64,000 nucleotides of DNA, taken from contig NZ_SMSG01000005.1 of the NCBI RefSeq assembly GCF_004382795.1, positions 269,680 through 333,679 of the forward strand, written 5' to 3'. Both the position numbers and the translations under genes were made by a program. Source of the stretch: Cumulibacter soli (lineage in GTDB: Bacteria; Actinomycetota; Actinomycetes; Mycobacteriales; Antricoccaceae). This document shows positions 9,056 to 17,453 of this stretch, piece after piece (position 1 is the stretch's first letter; the number at the start of each line of letters is the position of its first letter). Below the pieces are notes generated by a model, which saw only the letters and a program-made list of their open reading frames with translations, ran no database searches and was not told the DNA's origin.

Positions 9056-9102
9056 AGTCGCTCCTCGTTGCCGATCGTGCCTGTGAGCATGACAGAGGGG
9101 CG

Positions 9103-9732
9103 TTAGGTGAGACCAAGGGTGCCGCATTGCCGCGCGATCAGGGCGGCGTACAGCGCGTCAGCGGGATCGGCGGTGCCGACGAGATGCCCCCCGAGCTCCA
9201 GTGAGATCAGGCCGGTGAGCGCGGCAAGTTCGGCGAGTACGGCGGCAGCGCCGGAGGGGTCGTGTGCAAAACCCTGGTCCACGAGCGTCGCGGTTTGGGC
9301 GGTGAGTTCGGAAGCGTCGAAGCCAGCGACCCGAGCGCGGGCGCCCGCCGCCAGGAAGTGGCGGGCGACGTCGGCGGCTGCTGGAACCGTCTCTGGGGGT
9401 GCGACGTATCCGGGCAGCGGTGTGCCGTAGATGAGTTGGAACTCGTTGGGGCTGCGCAGCGCCCAGGCGCGCAGCGCGTGTGAGAGTGCCGCCCAATCCT
9501 CGGGAGCCGTGGCTAGTTCCTTGGCCAGCCGGCCGTAGCTCTCGATGATCATCGCGGTGATCAGTGTTTCTTTGGTCGGGAAGTAGCGGTGGATCGCCGA
9601 GGACACGATGCCGACGTCACGCGCCACAGCTCGCATGGAGAGCGCGGCCCCGTGAGCGGCGACCTGTTCGCGCGCGGCGGCAAGGATATTCGCGGTTGTT
9701 TCCGCGCGGTGCTGTTCTCGTACTCCGGTCAT
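9103..9732 (-). CDS. TetR family transcriptional regulator
   Basis: A 209-residue regulator. The N-terminal helix-turn-helix is seen in REQVAAHGAALSMRAVARDVGIVSSAIHRYFPTKETLITAMI (about residues 21-62); the C-terminal ligand domain resembles TetR_C/WHG-type domains (LIYGTPLPGYVAP). I chose ATG 9732; longer in-frame starts run across the palindromic operator region. Three near-identical 13-bp palindromes lie between it and the divergent membrane-protein gene at 9845, so it most likely represses both promoters. Ligand unknown. Confidence 0.9.
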   Translation of the reverse strand: MTGVREQHRAETTANILAAAREQVAAHGAALSMRAVARDVGIVSSAIHRYFPTKETLITAMIIESYGRLAKELATAPEDWAALSHALRAWALRSPNEFQLIYGTPLPGYVAPPETVPAAADVARHFLAAGARARVAGFDASELTAQTATLVDQGFAHDPSGAAAVLAELAALTGLISLELGGHLVGTADPADALYAALIARQCGTLGLT

Positions 9733-9754
9733 GTTTGCATCTTGCCACAAAGTG

Positions 9755-9767
9755 AGAGCACTGCTCT
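9755..9767. promoter_or_regulatory. TetR operator candidate, copy 1
   Basis: AGAGCACTGCTCT is a 13-bp palindrome apart from its central base, 22 bases upstream of the TetR start. It is the inverse form of copies 2 and 3. Confidence 0.7.
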
Positions 9768-9777
9768 TGCGACGACG

Positions 9778-9790
9778 AGAGCAGTGCTCT
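9778..9790. promoter_or_regulatory. TetR operator candidate, copy 2
   Basis: AGAGCAGTGCTCT, the exact reverse complement of copy 1 and identical to copy 3. It begins 23 bp after copy 1, about two helical turns. Confidence 0.7.
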
Positions 9791-9811
9791 ACATTCGAGG
9801 TATCGAAAACA

Positions 9812-9824
9812 AGAGCAGTGCTCT
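9812..9824. promoter_or_regulatory. TetR operator candidate, copy 3
   Basis: AGAGCAGTGCTCT, identical to copy 2 and 34 bp from it. It ends 20 bases before the ATG of the divergent membrane protein, where a bound repressor would block initiation. Confidence 0.7.
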
Positions 9825-9844
9825 CTATTGATGAGGTGGAAGCT

Positions 9845-10492
9845 ATGTCTGATCCCCGTTCCTCCCGACACCTGATCGCGCCGACCGTAGGCACCGGCGC
9901 GCTCATGGCCGCCTATCTCTGGCTCCGCCCCTACGGTGACGCCGATGGAGCAACGGCGTCCGCTGAAGCCTTCGCCTCGGACGCGTGGGTGATCGCCCAT
10001 GTCTGCGGCTTGTTGGCGCTCGCGTCGCTCGCGAGGCTCGCCGCCCGCGTAGCCGACGTACATGGCGGCGTTCGCGCGCGGGCCGCACGGACGTTGGGTC
10101 TGGCGGGCGCCGTGCTGGTGCTGCCTTACTACGGGGCAGAGACGTTCGCGCTGCACGAGATTGCGCGCCATGACGCCGCCGAGCCCGCCCTGGTCGAGGC
10201 CGTACGTGGCAACCCGGTGGCGATGACGATGTTCGGGATCGGCCTCATCTTTCTCGCGGCCTCCGCACTGCTCGTGGCTAGCGTGTGGGCGCGCAACAAC
10301 GCCGTACGCCCACTGGCTGCGGTGCCGCTGGGTGTGCTCGCTGCGCTGTTCCTGCCACAGTTCTTCCTGGCTCCAGGCTTGCGTATCGCGTACGGCGCGC
10401 TGTACCTCGTCGCCGCCGCAGTATTCCTGGTCGCGATCGTGCGGACGTCGGAGCCGGCGGTGGCCCCGGACGCCGCCCCGGCGGTGCTCTGA
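9845..10492 (+). CDS. Membrane protein of unknown function, TetR-controlled
   Basis: A 215-residue, very hydrophobic protein starting at the ATG preceded by GAGGTGG; a longer frame starting before the palindromes is unlikely. About six hydrophobic segments are visible: LIAPTVGTGALMAAYLWL, WVIAHVCGLLALASLARL, LGLAGAVLVLPYYGAE, MTMFGIGLIFLAASALLVASVW, LAAVPLGVLAALFLPQFFLA and IAYGALYLVAAAVFLVAIV. I do not recognise a named family. Its promoter region holds three TetR operator candidates shared with the divergent regulator, so it is probably the regulator's direct target, perhaps with a role in membrane stress or small-molecule handling. Confidence 0.75.
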   Translation: MSDPRSSRHLIAPTVGTGALMAAYLWLRPYGDADGATASAEAFASDAWVIAHVCGLLALASLARLAARVADVHGGVRARAARTLGLAGAVLVLPYYGAETFALHEIARHDAAEPALVEAVRGNPVAMTMFGIGLIFLAASALLVASVWARNNAVRPLAAVPLGVLAALFLPQFFLAPGLRIAYGALYLVAAAVFLVAIVRTSEPAVAPDAAPAVL

Positions 10493-10510
10493 TAACCGCG
10501 AACTGGACTC

Positions 10511-10540
10511 CCGCCCGCGCAGCTTCCCGAGGGCGGGCGG
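10511..10540 (+). terminator. GC-rich hairpin after the membrane-protein gene
   Basis: CCGCCCGC (10511-10518) and GCGGGCGG (10533-10540) form an 8-bp perfect stem with a 14-base loop, 18 bases after the stop codon. There is no U-tract. Confidence 0.4.
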
Positions 10541-10660
10541 ACACTGAGAAGCGGCGAAACCCACGGTGCACCATGTGCGCCGGGTGAGCCCACAAAACTG
10601 TCGGTGCGCGTCGCGATGATGGCGACCCGAGATCAACAACGGCCGAGGGGTAGGAGTGCG

Positions 10661-12274
10661 ATGGTGACCGAGACTCGGGCAGAGGCAGGGCCCCCGCATA
10701 ACAACGCCGACACTCCGGGCATCGACGCGGCCGACGATCCCGTCAGCACCGCGCGGCGGTCGCAGACCGACGCCGGTGGGCTCGCCGCAGCGACGTCCAC
10801 CAAGGGCGCTTGGCCGGCGCTATGGGCGCTCGTCATCGGCTTCTTCATGATCCTGGTCGATTCCACCATCGTTTCGGTGGCGACCGACTCGATCATGGTC
10901 GGACTGCAGACCGACCTCAACAGCGTGGTGTGGGTGACCAGCGCCTACCTGCTCGCGTACGTCGTCCCGCTGCTGGTCAGCGGCCGGCTCGGTGATCAGT
11001 TCGGTCCCAAGCGGATTTATCTCATCGGTCTCGTTGTGTTCACCGTTGCCTCGGCGCTGTGTGGGTTCTCCGGAACTGTCGAGATGCTGATCGCCGCGCG
11101 CGTGCTGCAGGGGTTGGGCGCCGCGCTGATGACGCCGCAGACGATGGCGGTGATCACCCGCACCTTCCCGCCGGAGAAGCGCGGCAAGGCGATGGCGCTG
11201 TGGGGTTCGGTGGCCGGCGTGGCCATGTTGGTCGGTCCACTTGCCGGCGGGGTGCTCACCCAGCAACTCGGCTGGGAGTGGATCTTCTTTATCAATGTGC
11301 CCGTTGGCGTGATCGCGTTCATCGCCGCGGTGCGACTGGTGCCCAGGTTGCAGACGCACGCGCACCGCTTTGATATCCCTGGAATCCTGCTGAACACGAT
11401 CGGGCTGTTCGTGCTCACCTTCGGCCTGCAGGAGGGCCAGAAACACGACTGGGGAACCATCGCCGGACCGATTTCGGTGTGGTCGCTAATCATCACCGGG
11501 ATCGTGCTGCTCGCGATCTTCGTGTACTGGCAGTCGGTCAACAAGGCCGAACCGTTGATGAGCCTCGAGCTGTTCCGCGACCGTAACTTCACACTGGCAA
11601 ATATCGGTATCTGCACCATGGGGTTCGCCATCACGGGTCTGGCGATTCCGTTAATGCTCTATGCGCAGAAGACGCTGGGGTACGACGTGATCGGCTCAGC
11701 GTTGCTGATGGTGCCGATGGCGGTGCTGTCGATCATCACCGCGCCGATCGTTGGCCAGTGGACCGATCGCGTGCACCCGAGGCTCCTCGCCGGATTCGGG
11801 TTCGCCGGGCAGGCGGCTGGCCTGTGGTGGTTGGGTGCGGTGATGCGCGAGGACGCCACGGTGTGGCAACTCGCGCTCCCGATCGGGCTGCTCGGACTCA
11901 GTGGATCATTCATTTGGGCGCCGCTGTCAGCGACCGCGAACCGGAACCTGCCGATGCGACTCGCGGGCGCTGGATCCGGCGTATACAACATGACTCGGCA
12001 GGTCGGCGCCGTCCTCGGCAGTGCCGCTGTCGGCGTGCTGATGCAGGCGCGGATTTCAGCGCACCTCAGCGGATTGGTCGGTGGTTCAAGCGACTCGTTT
12101 AACACGAGCACCGGGGCCCTGCCGCCTCCGCTGAAGGAGCCGTTCGCGCGGGCGATGGGCGAAAGCCTGTGGCTGCCGGCAGCAGTTCTGCTGATCGGCC
12201 TCATCGTCGTGCTTTTCTTCGAGCGACCGACGCATGCCGGTATGCGCCCAGTGCAACGGGCCAAGGCGCGCTAG
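10661..12274 (+). CDS. MFS transporter, DHA2 (EmrB/QacA) drug-exporter family
   Basis: A 537-residue, 14-segment major facilitator. After a hydrophilic N-terminal tail of about 45 residues come motifs typical of DHA2 exporters: LVDSTIVSVATDSI in segment 1, WVTSAYLLAYVVPLLVSGRLGDQFGPKRIYLIG (motif A), ARVLQGLGAALMTPQTMAVITRTFPPEKRGKAMALWGSVAGVAMLVGPLAGG (motifs B and C) and FFINVPVGVI. I chose ATG 10661 with a purine-rich site before it over a GTG at 10604. It uses the proton gradient to expel small molecules; the substrate cannot be predicted. It runs convergent with the DUF2332 gene. Confidence 0.92.
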   Translation: MVTETRAEAGPPHNNADTPGIDAADDPVSTARRSQTDAGGLAAATSTKGAWPALWALVIGFFMILVDSTIVSVATDSIMVGLQTDLNSVVWVTSAYLLAYVVPLLVSGRLGDQFGPKRIYLIGLVVFTVASALCGFSGTVEMLIAARVLQGLGAALMTPQTMAVITRTFPPEKRGKAMALWGSVAGVAMLVGPLAGGVLTQQLGWEWIFFINVPVGVIAFIAAVRLVPRLQTHAHRFDIPGILLNTIGLFVLTFGLQEGQKHDWGTIAGPISVWSLIITGIVLLAIFVYWQSVNKAEPLMSLELFRDRNFTLANIGICTMGFAITGLAIPLMLYAQKTLGYDVIGSALLMVPMAVLSIITAPIVGQWTDRVHPRLLAGFGFAGQAAGLWWLGAVMREDATVWQLALPIGLLGLSGSFIWAPLSATANRNLPMRLAGAGSGVYNMTRQVGAVLGSAAVGVLMQARISAHLSGLVGGSSDSFNTSTGALPPPLKEPFARAMGESLWLPAAVLLIGLIVVLFFERPTHAGMRPVQRAKAR

Positions 12275-12278
12275 GGAA

Positions 12279-12314
12279 GTCTAGAGCCGCGCGTCTAGAG
12301 ATAGGCGTCTAGAG
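12279..12314. repeat. Three copies of GTCTAGAG at exact 14-bp spacing
   Basis: GTCTAGAG occurs at 12279, 12293 and 12307, in phase at 14 bp. The third copy overlaps the stop codon of the convergent DUF2332 gene. The repeat fills the whole gap between the two genes. Confidence 0.8.
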
Positions 12315-13286
12315 CCAATGATGGAACTGGCCGTGCGGTGCTGTGCGGGCGAGCGGCTGGCCATCCAGCGATAGCACGAAGGAGGGCGGACCGTCCCAGC
12401 TCGGAATCCGTTCGGCAACGCCCGGCAGCACCCGATCGGCCTCGTTCGCCAGCCAGCGGACCGGCAGGTCCGCCATCATCGCCTCGAACTCGATGCGGCG
12501 CTCACGCTGGAAGTACGCGAGTACGACGGTATGCATGACCACGACCGTGGCATCCTGCGGCGCCCGCGCGATGAGCGACGGGAGCTGCTCGATCGCGTCG
12601 CCTCGTACCCGCACGACGTCTTCAGCGGCAGCCATCTGTAGGGCGCTCGCCAGCCGGCGCTCGCGGGTTGCCTGTCCTGGCCAGACGAGCGAACGCAGCC
12701 ACTTCGCGTCGTCCGGATCGCTCGGATTCAGCGGATTCAGGTCGATCCCGGCGCGCCACACGACATTCGGAAGTTCGTATGGCACCGGCGAACGCCCGGT
12801 CACGGCGCACTCGATCACGGCCACGTCGTCCTGGCCGCGAGCGACGGTGCTGCCGTCCTCGAGCGACCAGCGGTATCCGTAGCGGTCCGGAAACAGGCAG
12901 AGTCCGGCTGACATGCCGACCTCGATGAGCGCGATCTTTTCGCCGAGGCTCGACAGCACCGGAGCAAGGTTGGCGCAGCGTCCGGGCTCGTTGGTTTGGG
13001 TATCACGGGCGAGGACGACGGCGCGTATTTCCGGCCAATGTTGCTGGACCCAGGCGAGGAAGTCCGCCCCGGGAGCCGTGGGCCCCTCCAGGTAGCGCAG
13101 GGTCGCCAGGAACACGTTCGGTTGCCGCTTCTTGCCGGGCAGCGAGTCCAACAGTGGCCAGATGTCTTCGGTCTGGGCGATCCAGGTGCTCAGTTGTTGC
13201 CAGGTTGGTGAGGACGCGGTCTCCGTCGCGAACCAGCGATAGAGATCCGGGATCGAGGTATCGGAGTAGAAATGGCCGCCAGTCAT
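12309..13286 (-). CDS. DUF2332 family protein
   Basis: A 325-residue protein matching the DUF2332 pattern common in actinobacteria and proteobacteria: WPLLDSLPGKKRQPNVFLATLRYLEG near the start, LAPVLSSLGEKIALIEVGMSAGLCLFPDRYGYRW in the middle, GIDLNPLNPSDPDDAKWLRSLVWPGQ, and VVVMHTVVLAYFQRERR toward the C-terminus. The IALIEVGMSAGL segment resembles the first nucleotide-binding loop of SAM methyltransferases, so a Rossmann-like fold is likely, but no activity is established for the family. It stands alone, convergent with the upstream exporter and divergent from the next MFS gene. Confidence 0.85.
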   Translation of the reverse strand: MTGGHFYSDTSIPDLYRWFATETASSPTWQQLSTWIAQTEDIWPLLDSLPGKKRQPNVFLATLRYLEGPTAPGADFLAWVQQHWPEIRAVVLARDTQTNEPGRCANLAPVLSSLGEKIALIEVGMSAGLCLFPDRYGYRWSLEDGSTVARGQDDVAVIECAVTGRSPVPYELPNVVWRAGIDLNPLNPSDPDDAKWLRSLVWPGQATRERRLASALQMAAAEDVVRVRGDAIEQLPSLIARAPQDATVVVMHTVVLAYFQRERRIEFEAMMADLPVRWLANEADRVLPGVAERIPSWDGPPSFVLSLDGQPLARTAPHGQFHHWL

Positions 13287-13416
13287 GTGGGCATTCTCCC
13301 AGCAGTTGTGCGGGCACGATCTCTGCGGCGTTGATCGCCGCCCGCGGGTCGGTCTGGTCGCGAACAGAAGGTGCGGGATGATCTGTGGTGAGGACCGAGA
13401 CGAATGAAGGTGGACT

Positions 13417-14754
13417 GTGGCCGAGGAGGGTTCGGGCGCGCCGGGTCAACGGCGCACAGAACGTTCCCCAACCCAGCGACGAGCGGACTCAGTCGGAATG
13501 TTGGTCATCGCCGTGTTGGCGATCGGGCTGCTCAGCCTGAACTTGCGCATACCGACCTCGGCGACCGGGCCGCTGCTGCCGACAATCGGCGCCGACACCG
13601 GCCATGGCGAAACCGTGCTGTCCTTGCTGACCACGATCCCACTGATCCTGGTGTTCGTGATCGCGCCCATCACGCCGCGCATCACCGGTCGGTTCGGTCG
13701 CTCCCGCGTTATCGGGTTTGTGCTCGTGCTCGTCATCATCGGCACTCTCGTTCGCTCTGTTCCAGGGGATCTTGGGTTGTTTGCGGGCACGATCATCCTG
13801 GGTATCGGGATCGCGCTGGGTACGGTGCTCGGACCGGCTGCGGTGGCCGCATCGCGCCGAGCGTGGCGTGGCTGGTTGACGGCGACGTACACGATGACGC
13901 TGAGCCTCGGACCGGCATTGGCCCTCGGGCTGACGATCCCGATGATGACCGGGTTCGGTCTCGAGTGGCGCGGCACGCTACTGCTGTGGGGCCTCGTCGG
14001 TGTATTCGGTCTTGCGTTCTGGATCGCGTATACCCGAATGACGGTGGCTCGCGAGGCGACCGCTGCTGCTGTGGGAGACGGCGTGACGGACGTGGCGAAT
14101 GTGCCTTGTCCAGTGCCGGACGTGGTGGGCGCGGTGGACCCGGTCGCGGGCGTGGAAGACCCGATAGTTCGGGCCGTGCCGGTGGTGCGGGATCCGCGGG
14201 TCTGGGGTTTGGCGGTCTACCTGGGCACGACCTCACTGATCTTCTACGTGTCGTCGACCTGGCTGCCGACCGCGTTCGCGCAGATGGGGCTTGATGCCGA
14301 CGCTGCCGGCGGGTATACGTCGCTGATCAGCATCATCGCGATTCCGTGCGCTTTCCTCGCGCCGCTAGCGCTTCGGCGAGGGTGGGGAGCGCTGATCGTT
14401 CCGCTAGGTCCGGTCATCGCGTGCGTCGGCGTCGTACTGCTGTTGGCCGCCGAAGCTGGCGGCGTACTCGGCTCGAGTGTGCTGCTGGGGATCGCGCAGG
14501 GCATCTGTCTCGGGGTGTCGTACGGGCTGGTGGTCGAGTTCGCGACGTCCCCGGAACACGCGGCGTCGGTGTCGGCGGTGACGTCGACGGTCGGGATTGC
14601 GCTTGCTGCCGGTGGGCCGCTCGCCTTCGGCTTAGGGCTGGAATTGACCGGGTCGTACGTCGTGCCGATGGTCGGCCTGGGGAGCATCGCATTGCTACAG
14701 GCGGCTCTGGGGTTGTGGACCGGCCGCCTCGGTCCCGCACGTCGCGGGCGTTAG
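13417..14754 (+). CDS. MFS transporter, CynX/NimT-like family
   Basis: A 445-residue, 12-segment transporter. Family features are the first segment LLSLNLRIPTSATGPLLPTIGADTGHGETVLSLLTTIPLILVFVIAPITPRITGRFGRSRVIG and the later TSLIFYVSSTWLPTAFAQMGLDADAAGGYTSLISI. The cyanate/2-nitroimidazole transporter group is the nearest relative, but in actinobacteria members serve varied anions and drugs. The GTG start has AAGG upstream; an ATG at 13498 would remove a 27-residue hydrophilic leader and is possible. The central loop (about residues 215-255) is long and Val/Ala/Pro-rich. Confidence 0.85.
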   Translation: MAEEGSGAPGQRRTERSPTQRRADSVGMLVIAVLAIGLLSLNLRIPTSATGPLLPTIGADTGHGETVLSLLTTIPLILVFVIAPITPRITGRFGRSRVIGFVLVLVIIGTLVRSVPGDLGLFAGTIILGIGIALGTVLGPAAVAASRRAWRGWLTATYTMTLSLGPALALGLTIPMMTGFGLEWRGTLLLWGLVGVFGLAFWIAYTRMTVAREATAAAVGDGVTDVANVPCPVPDVVGAVDPVAGVEDPIVRAVPVVRDPRVWGLAVYLGTTSLIFYVSSTWLPTAFAQMGLDADAAGGYTSLISIIAIPCAFLAPLALRRGWGALIVPLGPVIACVGVVLLLAAEAGGVLGSSVLLGIAQGICLGVSYGLVVEFATSPEHAASVSAVTSTVGIALAAGGPLAFGLGLELTGSYVVPMVGLGSIALLQAALGLWTGRLGPARRGR

Positions 14755-14800
14755 GCCTCGCTCGTCGCTAGCGGTGAAGGCTGGTGTCGCGATGAGTCGT

Positions 14801-14828
14801 CGGTTTCCTCGAATCGGTTTCCTCGAAT
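14801..14828. repeat. Perfect 14-bp tandem duplication
   Basis: CGGTTTCCTCGAAT occurs twice head to tail (14801-14814, 14815-14828) in the leader of the ornithine cyclodeaminase homologue, 29 bases before its start. Confidence 0.85.
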
Positions 14829-14857
14829 CGGGTCCTCCGTCTGGGAGCATTATTGTT

Positions 14858-15742
14858 ATGGCCCGATTGCTCACAGACGATGATGTCGAACCTGTCCTGA
14901 CTCCTGCGTTGGCCTTGGATGCAGTCCGCGGGGTCCTGCGTGATCACGCGGCCGGCCGGGCCAGCGGCGGACCCCGTGTGTCTGCCGACCTGGGTGCCGG
15001 CGAACTCACCTTCACCGCGGGTGCGACCGCCGAGGTGTACGGCTACCGAAGTTATGACAGCCTCGGACCGGGCAAGGTCGATCAGATCGTCGCGTGCCTG
15101 GATCGTCGTACCCGTCGGGTGAAGTACGTACATGTCGGCAGTCTCGTCGGGATACCGCGGACTGGCGCAATCGGTGGTGTCGCAGTCGATGCGATGGCTG
15201 CGACCGATGCGCACGTACTGGCGGTGCTCGGCTCCGGAGTGCAGGCCTATTGGCAGGTGTGGGCGATCAACGCGGTGCGGCCGCTGAGCGAGGTCCGCGT
15301 GTACTCGCCACGAATGGATCGGCGCGCAGGCTTCGAATCGCGGGTGCGCGAACGTATCGGTGCTCCGATCACCGCGGTGGATTCGGCCCGTGCTGCTGTC
15401 GATGGCGCTCAGATCGTAGTGCTGGCCACGGACGCCACGGAACCGGTTATCGACACGTCCTGGCTGGCAGATGGCGCTCACGTGAACGCGCTCGGGCGTA
15501 AGCGGCCCGGTGCCGCCGAGTATGACCCACAGCTACTGGAGCAGTCTTTCATCACGGCGGACTCGGTGGCCCAATTGACGGAGTTGACCGGAGTGTCGGC
15601 ACCGATTGATCCGCTCGGGCTCCATCTGGAGCCTGACGGCGACCGGCTGCACGGCAAGCGGCTCACCCTGTTTCAGTCGTGTGGTCTCGCCGGTACGGAG
15701 GTAGCGATGCTGAACGCATTAGGTGACGCCCTCGGCTCCTAG
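14858..15742 (+). CDS. Ornithine cyclodeaminase / mu-crystallin family protein
   Basis: A 294-residue NAD(P)-dependent enzyme. I chose the ATG of MARLLTDDDVEPVLTP, preceded by GGGAG, since the N-terminal LTxxDV strand is where family members begin; earlier in-frame starts cross a 14-bp tandem repeat. The Rossmann motif is VLGSGVQAYWQVWAI, and VYSPRMDRRAGFESRVRE and IVVLATDATEPVIDTSWLADGAHVNALG follow the family pattern. Members include ornithine cyclodeaminase, alanine dehydrogenase and imine reductases; the specific reaction is open. The GxGxxG is altered at the final glycine (GSGVQA), common in this family. Confidence 0.85.
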   Translation: MARLLTDDDVEPVLTPALALDAVRGVLRDHAAGRASGGPRVSADLGAGELTFTAGATAEVYGYRSYDSLGPGKVDQIVACLDRRTRRVKYVHVGSLVGIPRTGAIGGVAVDAMAATDAHVLAVLGSGVQAYWQVWAINAVRPLSEVRVYSPRMDRRAGFESRVRERIGAPITAVDSARAAVDGAQIVVLATDATEPVIDTSWLADGAHVNALGRKRPGAAEYDPQLLEQSFITADSVAQLTELTGVSAPIDPLGLHLEPDGDRLHGKRLTLFQSCGLAGTEVAMLNALGDALGS

Positions 15743-15765
15743 AGTGGATGTCGGGAGGTATACCG

Positions 15766-16677
15766 ATGCTGTCCGAGGTGCGCAACAGGTTGCGGGACGC
15801 GATGCGGGCGCGTATCGCCGGCGAGAATGCTGATGCGCGCGCAGCAGATATTTGGCTCAAGCCAGGCGAGCGGCGGTTTACCGAGTCCGATCCGATCTGG
15901 CGGGTGCACTCGGACGCCGCGATGTTTGCTGGCGGAATTAGAGCGTTGCTGCTGCAGTCGCTGCACCCATTGGCGATGGCAGGGGTGGCGGAGCATTCAG
16001 GGTTTCGCGGCGATCCGTTCGGGCGGTTGCAGCGCACCAGCGACTTCATCGCGAAGACTACGTTCGCCGTACGCGAGGATGCCGATCGCGCGATCCGCAT
16101 CGTGAGAGCTGTGCACAAGCACGTGAACGGGATAGCACCAGACGGCCGGGCGTACGACGCGAACGATCCGCACCTACTGCTGTGGGTGCACGTTGCCGAA
16201 GTCGAAAGCTTCCTGGTCTCTTATCAACGATTCGGCGCTGGCCGGCTTGATGCCGATGAGGCTGACGAATATGTCGCGCAAACAGGCGTCGCGGCCGAAG
16301 CCCTCGGCGTACGACGCGCGCCGCGTACCGCCGCCGAACTGGTTGAGGTGCTGGCGTCGTACCGCGGTGAATTGGAGTCGACCCCGGCCGCGCGCGACGT
16401 TGCGCGGTTTCTGATGCTGCAGGCGCCAGTGCCAATACCGGCGCGGCCTGGGTACATGCTGCTGGCAGGTGCTGCGGCATCGAGTCTGCCGCGCTGGGCG
16501 CTGTCGATGCTCGCTATACCCCGGTTCCCGCTCATCACACCGACCGCGGGGTACCTCGCGGGTGGCGCGATGGTGCGGACGATCCGGTGGATCATGCAAG
16601 CCCCACCACGGGACGATGCGTCCGCGACACTTGCCGAAGCTCGTGCTCCGCGGCCAGGCGCGCACCGTAGCGCCTGA
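15766..16677 (+). CDS. Oxygenase MpaB family (DUF2236) protein
   Basis: A 303-residue helical protein. GGGAGG just before ATG 15766 favours this start over the ATG at 15748. It carries the family's IWRVHSDAAMFAGGIRALLLQSLHPLAMAGVAEHSGFRGDPFGRLQRT block (about residues 44-90) and HLLLWVHVAEVESFLVSYQRF (about 140), which hold the histidines thought to bind the b-type haem of MpaB/latex-clearing-protein-like oxygenases. The substrate is unknown. It lies 23 bases after the ornithine cyclodeaminase homologue and may be cotranscribed. Confidence 0.88.
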   Translation: MLSEVRNRLRDAMRARIAGENADARAADIWLKPGERRFTESDPIWRVHSDAAMFAGGIRALLLQSLHPLAMAGVAEHSGFRGDPFGRLQRTSDFIAKTTFAVREDADRAIRIVRAVHKHVNGIAPDGRAYDANDPHLLLWVHVAEVESFLVSYQRFGAGRLDADEADEYVAQTGVAAEALGVRRAPRTAAELVEVLASYRGELESTPAARDVARFLMLQAPVPIPARPGYMLLAGAAASSLPRWALSMLAIPRFPLITPTAGYLAGGAMVRTIRWIMQAPPRDDASATLAEARAPRPGAHRSA

Positions 16678-16858
16678 TCGGTGTAGCCAGACCGGTCACG
16701 TGAACGGGCGCGTAACAGCAGCGTAAGTCCACGACGAGACAGTCGAATCGCTGTTTCGTGGCTGGCTGAGGAGGGCTACGCTCGTCGAGCACAGTTGCGT
16801 AGTAACGCTGCGGAGTCGCGTCGAGGGTTGGCGCGCCGACGAAAGGAACCAGCCACCT

Positions 16859-17449
16859 ATGATCCAGCTCGGCATCCTGCTCATCATCCTCGGCTTCGGG
16901 TCGCTGATCCTCGAAACCATGGATATGGAGTTCCGGATTCTATCGTGGGCGACTGATATGCAGCCCGGAATCGGAATTGTGGTCGGCATCGTCGGCGTCG
17001 CGATCATCGGCGTCGCAATCTATCTGCAGCAGAAGAAAAAGGGCGACCAGACGTCCGGTAGCACAGGCTTTGGCGCGCAACCTCAGCCGGGATTTGGTGA
17101 TCAGCAGAACTCAGCGCAGGCCGGTCTCGGTGGCCAGCAGCCCCAGTTTGGACAGCCGCAGCAGCCGCAAGCCCAATTCGGCCAGGCGCCGGCTCAGCCG
17201 CAGGGTGCGTCAGGTCAGACAGGTGTGCCGGGTCAGCCGGGTGCGCCGGTCTCGGGTCAGCCTGGCCAGCCGCAGCAGTGGGCGCCAGGTCAGTCCGCGC
17301 CAGGGTCCGCGGCGCCCGGTCAGGCGGGCGCTGGACCGTCGGCACCGGGTCACATGCCGGGTCAGTCGGGGCCGTCAGCCGCACCGCAGGGTCCGACCGC
17401 ACCGGGGCAGCCGCAAGCAGGGCCTGGATTCGGCGCTCCGCAGAACTAA
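16859..17449 (+). CDS. Small membrane-anchored Gln/Pro/Gly-rich protein, function unknown
   Basis: A 196-residue protein with GAAAGGAAC before its ATG. Two hydrophobic segments (IQLGILLIILGFGSLIL; GIGIVVGIVGVAIIGVAIYL) are followed by QQKKKG and then about 140 residues of low complexity rich in Gln, Pro, Gly and Ala (repeated QPGQ, PQQPQ, GQSGPS). The N-terminal hairpin resembles small actinobacterial membrane proteins of unknown role; the tail is probably disordered and cytoplasmic. It converges with the YciO gene with only 4 bases between stops. Confidence 0.75.
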   Translation: MIQLGILLIILGFGSLILETMDMEFRILSWATDMQPGIGIVVGIVGVAIIGVAIYLQQKKKGDQTSGSTGFGAQPQPGFGDQQNSAQAGLGGQQPQFGQPQQPQAQFGQAPAQPQGASGQTGVPGQPGAPVSGQPGQPQQWAPGQSAPGSAAPGQAGAGPSAPGHMPGQSGPSAAPQGPTAPGQPQAGPGFGAPQN

Positions 17450-17453
17450 ATCG

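Noticed and set aside
9617..10699. 360-residue open frame on the minus strand
   Set aside because: Covers the complement of the membrane-protein gene and the operator region; Arg/His/Gly-rich with no family features.
12279..12314. Short regular repeats considered as a CRISPR array
   Set aside because: The 8-bp repeat with a 14-bp period is too short for CRISPR, and there are no cas genes anywhere in the window.
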